From Treponema sp. UBA937 (GTDB taxonomy: Bacteria; Spirochaetota; Spirochaetia; Treponematales; Breznakiellaceae), in NCBI GenBank assembly GCA_002293455.1, contig DBDH01000004.1:1-10097 (forward strand): a stretch of DNA of 10,097 bases, given 5' to 3'. The notes beneath the pieces were generated by a model, which saw only the letters and a program-made list of their open reading frames with translations, searched no databases and had not been told where the DNA came from. The translations under genes and the position numbers were made by a program. Of this stretch, positions 6,869 through 10,097 are shown piece after piece. The number at the start of each line of letters is the position of its first letter. The first letter of the stretch is position 1.

Positions 6869-7423
6869 ATGGTTGATTTTCAAAAACTCGATAAGAAAAC
6901 TGTCGATATTAATTTTCAAGAACTGGATTGGAAAACTGTCGATAAAGAAAAGATGGAATACTTCTATAATGAAGCGCAGGAATATAATGACAAACTGATT
7001 GATGACCTCAATAGCCTAAACAACAAGGCTTTTTCTCTGCTTAATTTTGCTTTACCTGTTTTTACCGCAGTGTGCGGCTTGCTTGTCGCAATGTGGGAAA
7101 ATCAAAAGTATTTGGAGTTCAAACCTGTTTTGATAATGTCTTGCATTGGATTTGTCATTACAGTAGTTCTTCTAACTTTGGCCGTTTTTCCTAAGAAAAT
7201 TTTTAGGACAAATGGAACTCCTTCACAATTTTTTTCAGGTAAACTGTATAAGGCAAAATTGGAAATAATCCTTAGCGGAGGGATTGCATCTTTTTACCAG
7301 TATATAAAACACAATCGGAAAATAATGAGATACCGAGCAAATCTGCTTACAGCAGGTACGATAGCCTTTATCAGCGTTCCCCTGTTAAGTATTATCGTTT
7401 TTCTTTTGTCGCGTCGTTCATAA
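6869..7423 (+). CDS. Three-helix membrane protein of unknown function, possible defence/exclusion effector
   Basis: This 184-residue protein has a charged N-terminus containing a tandem 12-residue repeat (VDFQKLDKKTVD and INFQELDWKTVD, residues 2-25), an amphipathic helix (about 27-53), a TM pair (57-76 and 87-107), a cytosolic loop, and a third TM helix near the C-terminus (159-180) followed by SRRS. A helix leading into N-x-K-A-F-S-L-L-N-F and two close TM helices recalls small membrane effectors of bacterial defence systems (SLATT or Pycsar-TM type). I see no partner nucleotide cyclase, so this is only a topological hint. The gene has its own promoter and strong ribosome site, and its 3' end overlaps a convergent gene by 32 bases. 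Its AT-rich style differs from the head genes. Confidence 0.8.
   Translation: MVDFQKLDKKTVDINFQELDWKTVDKEKMEYFYNEAQEYNDKLIDDLNSLNNKAFSLLNFALPVFTAVCGLLVAMWENQKYLEFKPVLIMSCIGFVITVVLLTLAVFPKKIFRTNGTPSQFFSGKLYKAKLEIILSGGIASFYQYIKHNRKIMRYRANLLTAGTIAFISVPLLSIIVFLLSRRS
6872..6943 (+). repeat. Tandem 36-bp imperfect duplication in frame
   Basis: Positions 6872-6907 and 6908-6943 are two adjacent 36-base copies that differ at a few positions and share TTTTCAA and AAAACTGTCGAT. They encode the 12-residue tandem repeat at the N-terminus of the membrane protein, so the duplication keeps the frame. Confidence 0.85.
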
Positions 7424-7586
7424 TGTCGCCATCATCTTGCCATTCTTCTCCATAGCTGTATTCTTCATTCGTAATAAGATTATCTGTTGGAAGTTCTTTT
7501 CCCCATTCTTCCCCAAGGGAAGCTGATTCTTCATTCGTCTTTTCCTCTGGTTTTTGTTCGTTGGATGTTTTGCTTTTGTTACTCAT
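7392..7586 (-). CDS. Small acidic protein of unknown function
   Basis: This 64-residue, highly hydrophilic protein starts at ATG 7586, with AAGGAG about 8 bases upstream. The first 20 residues are rich in K, S, N and E; the rest is strongly acidic with an internal repeat, NEESASLGEEW and NEEYSYGEEW. No fold or family is recognised, and the composition suggests disorder. It is the third gene of the apparent repressor operon, 33 bases after the membrane-anchored protein gene. Its last 32 bases overlap, on the opposite strand, the end of the gene at 6869. The clear ribosome site, repeat structure and operon spacing support it as real. A role such as a binding partner of the upstream membrane protein is possible but unsupported. 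Confidence 0.6.
   Translation of the reverse strand: MSNKSKTSNEQKPEEKTNEESASLGEEWGKELPTDNLITNEEYSYGEEWQDDGDIMNDATKEKR
7440..7538 (-). repeat. Imperfect direct repeat inside the acidic protein gene
   Basis: Positions 7440-7472 and 7503-7538 are similar copies of 33 and 36 bases, sharing CCATTCTTC at one end and TTCTTCATTCGT at the other, separated by 30 bases. They encode the two NEE...GEEW units, and the length difference is one codon, so the frame is kept. Confidence 0.75.
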
Positions 7587-7619
7587 AACTTTTTCTCCTT
7601 ATTTATAATAAAATTTCCT

Positions 7620-8294
7620 CTACTCCCCAATCAAATCTATCCCCGCCATTTCCGGCATACTCAAAAAGGTATCTGTTCCTTCATCAATAGGCATATCGGC
7701 AAAATATTGGGATTGAATTTTCTGTGCATAAACGCCGGGATTTGTTCCGCCGCCAAGATAATAATGAAGAACATTTCTTTCAGCCATCCATTCAGGAGGA
7801 AGATTTGTCCCCTCGTCTTTTATTTTGATTTGGAGATATATCTGCTTAATCCATCCATATTCTTCGGCAGGATAATTATAGAATTCGTTGTAAAGGATTG
7901 CTTCTGACCATTCAATAGCATCAAAATATTTTTGAATGGAAGGTCGAGAAGCAACAAAAAGATTAACATATTGCAGCACTTCATCTTTATGTTCGAGCGT
8001 ATAATTATCTGAATAGGCAAGTCCTGCTTTTTGTTGTTGAGAGGCTGCTTGTTGTTGTGGTCTTTCGGGGAAAAAAGGAGAATAGTCAAAAAATATGCCA
8101 AAATATATTCCTAATCCAAACAATGCTAATACGGTGTATATATATCTGTATTTAACAACAGTCTTTTTTTCTTCAGGTATTTCTTTTCCAAAAACATACT
8201 TCCCTTGTGAAAACCGCATATACATGATTACACCAGAGATTATTGCTACTAGAAAAAATAAGAAAATCGCAGCAAATGATAATAAAAATTTCAT
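7620..8294 (-). CDS. Membrane-anchored protein of unknown function in the lysogeny operon
   Basis: From ATG 8294 the product has 224 residues. I prefer this start to an in-frame TTG at 8312 because a GGGGGGAG ribosome site lies just before the ATG. TM helices span about residues 3-26 and 51-70 with a short basic loop between. A Q/A-rich linker (RPQQQAASQQQK, 78-89) then leads to a soluble domain of about 135 residues, rich in aromatic residues and including a HYYLGGGTNPGVYAQ stretch. No family is recognised. It starts 24 bases after the repressor stop on the same strand, so it is probably made with the repressor in the lysogen. That position is typical of superinfection-exclusion or lysogenic-conversion genes, but nothing in the sequence proves such a role. 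Its DNA is AT-rich. Confidence 0.8.
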   Translation of the reverse strand: MKFLLSFAAIFLFFLVAIISGVIMYMRFSQGKYVFGKEIPEEKKTVVKYRYIYTVLALFGLGIYFGIFFDYSPFFPERPQQQAASQQQKAGLAYSDNYTLEHKDEVLQYVNLFVASRPSIQKYFDAIEWSEAILYNEFYNYPAEEYGWIKQIYLQIKIKDEGTNLPPEWMAERNVLHYYLGGGTNPGVYAQKIQSQYFADMPIDEGTDTFLSMPEMAGIDLIGE

Positions 8295-8318
8295 CTTTCT
8301 CCCCCCTCTCAATATTTA

Positions 8319-9134
8319 TCAATACGGATGTCCGTGTATCCATCCTAATACTTTGCCGTGGATTTGAAGCATTTCTTCTGCCTGTTCATAACTGATGATT
8401 TCCGGATCGGGATAACGTTTTGCGTTCTCACTTTTGATGATGATTTTTTTGTCAAAGATTTTGTACTCAAGCCGTTTGATACGGACTTCCGATGCGACGC
8501 TTATGACATATATTCCATCGCCTTCAATTCGGGATTTATCAAAGATTGCAATGTCGTCATCAAAAAGTCCGATATCCGTCATGGAATCGCCTCGAACGGT
8601 TATGAGTCCGCAGTCTTTGGGCTGGGCTCCTCTTAGCAGCCGGAGAAGTACCGGCATGTACTTGCTTTCTTCAAGCTGGGTAAGTTCCTGTCCCGGTCCG
8701 GCTGATGCTTTTTGAGAATAAAGAGGGAGCAAAACCATTGCGTGATAATCATCTTCATTTGAGGGAATCGCAAGCGGTTTGTTATCAGAAAACTTGAAGA
8801 AATCAAATTTTGAAACATACTCCACGTATTGCCTAATTGATTCAAGCAACATGTCTTCGGGGAAAGCAGCCCTAATAATTTGTGTCTTTTCTTCAATTTC
8901 TTTTCTTGCTTCTACTGGCATATCGTCTATAAAGTTTGAAGTCAGACCCTCAATAACATAGCCTTTTGCCGCAAGCGCCCATAAAACCCCCATCTTAGGA
9001 GTAGTCTGTCCTCTTTCATACCCTGACCAAGTAGTTTGGGGGATTCCTACCTCTCCAGCAAAATCAGCTTGACTCTTGCCTGTTTTTAAACGTATTTCGC
9101 TCAATTTTTTTGCTATATCGATATTTTCTCTCAA
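8319..9134 (-). CDS. LexA/cI-type phage repressor (XRE helix-turn-helix plus S24 peptidase)
   Basis: This 271-residue protein has an N-terminal XRE helix-turn-helix (about 7-59: IRLKTGKSQADFAGEVGIPQ, then TTWSGYERGQTTPK) and a C-terminal S24 self-cleaving domain (about 135-268). The likely cleavage site is A145-G146 in SAGPGQ, and the catalytic dyad is S184 (RGDSMTD) and K220 (VRIKRLEY). Such repressors keep the prophage silent and cleave themselves when RecA is activated by DNA damage. The start is TTG at 9134 with AGAGG about 6 bases upstream; no in-frame ATG lies near. It is divergent from the early operon and heads a minus-strand operon of three genes. All key residues are present, so it should be functional. 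Confidence 0.93.
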   Translation of the reverse strand: MRENIDIAKKLSEIRLKTGKSQADFAGEVGIPQTTWSGYERGQTTPKMGVLWALAAKGYVIEGLTSNFIDDMPVEARKEIEEKTQIIRAAFPEDMLLESIRQYVEYVSKFDFFKFSDNKPLAIPSNEDDYHAMVLLPLYSQKASAGPGQELTQLEESKYMPVLLRLLRGAQPKDCGLITVRGDSMTDIGLFDDDIAIFDKSRIEGDGIYVISVASEVRIKRLEYKIFDKKIIIKSENAKRYPDPEIISYEQAEEMLQIHGKVLGWIHGHPY

Positions 9135-9160
9135 AGATAACCTCTTTTAACATATTTCGC

Positions 9161-9189
9161 TTGACATTTAAACTAAATCCGCTGATAAT
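9161..9189 (+). promoter_or_regulatory. Early promoter, near-consensus sigma70 type
   Basis: TTGACA (9161-9166) and GATAAT (9184-9189) are spaced 17 bases apart, predicting a start near 9196. This drives the rightward early operon. On the opposite strand a TTGATA (9197-9192) adjoining the operator could be the -35 of the repressor promoter, but no good -10 is seen at the right distance. Confidence 0.8.
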
Positions 9190-9197
9190 AATATCAA

Positions 9198-9221
9198 AGT
9201 TAGTAATAAAAAATACTAACT
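9198..9221. promoter_or_regulatory. Probable repressor operator (8-bp perfect inverted repeat)
   Basis: AGTTAGTA (9198-9205) and TACTAACT (9214-9221) form a perfect palindrome with an 8-base A-rich spacer, half-site centres 16 bases apart. It lies over the predicted start of the early transcript, so a bound dimer would block the early promoter. Related AACTAAA half-sites occur at 9171-9177 (inside the promoter spacer) and 9218-9224, suggesting more than one binding position. The Ner-like protein could also bind here. Confidence 0.7.
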
Positions 9222-9230
9222 AAAGAAAAA

Positions 9231-9270
9231 ATTGAAGGGGTCATGACAACCAATCAGAACCCCCTTCAAT
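9231..9270. promoter_or_regulatory. 10-bp perfect inverted repeat in the early leader
   Basis: ATTGAAGGGG (9231-9240) and CCCCTTCAAT (9261-9270) are exact reverse complements separated by 20 bases, with arm centres 30 bases apart (about three helical turns). In RNA it could form a hairpin; in DNA it could be a second operator. It is not followed by a T-run, so it is not an intrinsic terminator. A weaker hairpin (CCCGC 9283-9287 with GCGGG 9293-9297) lies right against the ribosome site of the next gene. Confidence 0.65.
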
Positions 9271-9311
9271 CACTATCAACTCCCCGCCAAGAGCGGGAAA
9301 GGAGCCGCATT

Positions 9312-9581
9312 ATGGAACACAAAGTGCCATACAAAAAAAGCCGAGCAACAGGAAGACCGGTTACGCCCGCGGAAGGTGCCTGGCTAAGGTGTCAGCTTAT
9401 TCTTCGGAATCTTACCTACAAACCAATCATCATCAAGTCAGGCTGTTCCCAACCAATGATAACACACTTTTTGAAGGGGCGCAAGAATTCGGATAAGGTA
9501 AAAAACGCCTTAGCTGATGTTTTGGGTTACGAATCGTTTGACGCATTGCTTGCCGCATCGCGCGAGAAGGGGGCGGTATGA
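9312..9581 (+). CDS. Ner/Cro-like small DNA-binding regulator
   Basis: I choose ATG 9312 (89 residues) because AAAGGAG lies 7 bases upstream. An in-frame ATG at 9243 has a purine run only 2 bases away and sits inside the leader inverted repeat. After a basic N-terminus, residues about 22-75 form a compact helical domain with a helix-turn-helix-like segment (YKPIIIKSGCSQPMITHFLKG, about 36-56) followed by ALADVLGYESFDAL. This is like small phage regulators of the Ner/Cro class that sit first in early operons and damp early and repressor transcription. The family link is by fold pattern and position; I recognise no exact family. Its stop overlaps the next start by four bases. Confidence 0.65.
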   Translation: MEHKVPYKKSRATGRPVTPAEGAWLRCQLILRNLTYKPIIIKSGCSQPMITHFLKGRKNSDKVKNALADVLGYESFDALLAASREKGAV

Positions 9582-9850
9582 GTGTTCGTAAACTGCGCTT
9601 TCAATTGTCACGTGTAATTACTGTTGATGGGAAAGAAATTGAAACCAGAGTTGTTTATGGTGATTTCCCTTTTGGATATGGAAAAGCTTATCTCTGTGTA
9701 CCCGAAATTGTTGTTGATAAATCTGGAGAAGCGTATCGACCATGTACCGTTTGTTCAGATGGTCCGTGGACAAGTGTGAATAACGGCTATCTTAAAAGTC
9801 GCGGTTTAACCAGAAAGCAGCTCTCTTTTCAATGGAAGGAGGCCGTATGA
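9578..9850 (+). CDS. Small early protein of unknown function
   Basis: This 90-residue protein starts at ATG 9578 in an ATGA overlap with the preceding gene, and a G-rich AAGGGGG lies upstream. The N-terminal part looks like beta strands (LRFQLSRVITVDG, ETRVVYGDF), then a C-x-x-C pair (C56, C59 in RPCTVCSDG) near C40, and a basic C-terminal helix (LKSRGLTRKQLSFQW). The cysteines could bind a metal, but a complete four-ligand site is not evident. No family is recognised. Tight overlaps on both sides place it firmly in the early operon, where Mu-like phages usually carry the transposase genes. Confidence 0.7.
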   Translation: MSVRKLRFQLSRVITVDGKEIETRVVYGDFPFGYGKAYLCVPEIVVDKSGEAYRPCTVCSDGPWTSVNNGYLKSRGLTRKQLSFQWKEAV

Positions 9851-9999
9851 GTATGCCGGAACATCCTCTTTTTACAGGAAAATATCTCACTAACAGGCTA
9901 ATCAGATTTTGCCGCCACGAACGAATAAGAATATACAGAAAGAAATGGCAGTTGCGGAAGGAATTAGACATTTTTAATAGGAGAAAAAACCATGAGTAA
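9847..9999 (+). CDS. Very small basic early protein of unknown function
   Basis: A 50-residue frame from ATG 9847 overlaps the previous stop by four bases, has GGAGG 5 bases upstream, and overlaps the next gene by eight bases. The product is strongly basic (many R and K, such as RHERIRIYRKKWQLRKEL in the middle), predicted helical after residue 12. Such small basic proteins may bind nucleic acid, but nothing specific is recognisable. The perfect coupling signals at both ends argue that it is a real gene. Confidence 0.6.
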   Translation: MSMPEHPLFTGKYLTNRLIRFCRHERIRIYRKKWQLRKELDIFNRRKNHE

Positions 10000-10084
10000 A
10001 CAAGAATACATGACTGACAGTCAGGGACGGAAGGTTCCGGTAGACCTTGTCAGCGACATTGACAAACTGCGCGATCTGAAATAG
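9992..10084 (+). pseudogene. DUF3164 protein start, cut off by an apparent frameshift
   Basis: ATG 9992, with AGGAG about 8 bases upstream, opens a frame reading MSKQEYMTDSQGRKVPVDLV and on to KLRDLK, then TAG at 10082-10084 after only 30 residues. Y-M-x-[DN]-x-Q-G-x-x-V-P-V...I-D-x-L-R-D is the typical start of DUF3164, an early protein of about 200 residues in Mu-like phages, of unknown function. From 10078 the next frame reads EIVNNR to the window edge, which fits the family's usual continuation after LRD. A one-base loss (or two-base gain) near 10076 therefore seems to have broken the gene. Only about 20 bases of the continuation are visible, so this could also be a sequencing error. Confidence 0.6.
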
Positions 10085-10097
10085 TCAATAACCGAGC

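Noticed and set aside
9243..9311. Upstream in-frame ATG giving a 112-residue Ner-like protein
   Set aside because: The purine run is too close (2 bases) and the extension lies within the inverted repeat; ATG 9312 has an ideally spaced AAAGGAG.

Overview
The window carries parts of a Mu-like (transposable-phage type) prophage in a moderate-GC bacterium. The order gp25-like, gp26-like, DUF3486 (gp27), large terminase (gp28), DUF935 portal (gp29) and gp30/F head morphogenesis protein is the classic Mu packaging and head module. A LexA/cI-type repressor with a divergent early operon lies further right. The host cannot be named from this sequence. Gene style would fit a spirochaete such as Treponema or another Gram-negative-like anaerobe, but this is a weak guess.

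Layout. 1-81: end of an IS3-family element whose orfA start reads out of the window on the minus strand. 170-6344: tightly packed plus-strand late operon with overlapping stops and starts. An extra gene, a small cytosine-5 DNA methyltransferase, sits between the small and large terminase genes. Its frame breaks at a run of seven G, and its true end (ATGA overlap with the terminase) lies in another frame. 6345-6868: low-coding stretch with a strong intrinsic terminator, a 38-codon remnant of a DUF4406 gene and a promoter. 6869-7423: a three-helix membrane protein with its own promoter. 7392-9134: minus-strand lysogeny operon of repressor, membrane-anchored protein and small acidic protein. 9135-9311: divergent control region with a good sigma70-type promoter, an 8-bp inverted-repeat operator and a 10-bp inverted repeat in the leader. 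9312-10097: early operon with a Ner/Cro-like regulator, two unknown small proteins and the start of a DUF3164 gene that stops after 30 codons, apparently by frameshift.

How it fits together. The repressor should silence the early promoter by binding the palindrome just downstream of its -10, while the repressor operon itself also makes two proteins that could act on the lysogen (exclusion or immunity; inferred only). The late operon recognises and packages DNA and builds the portal and head. The methyltransferase would mark phage DNA against restriction when in frame.

The order late genes, then repressor, then early genes is not that of one Mu genome, where the repressor is at the left end and late genes far to its right. 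No head protease, major head, tail or lysis genes are present, and no transposase A/B genes lie between the Ner-like gene and DUF3164. With the IS end, the truncated DUF4406 gene and two apparent frameshifts, this suggests a rearranged or decaying prophage, or the junction of two prophages.
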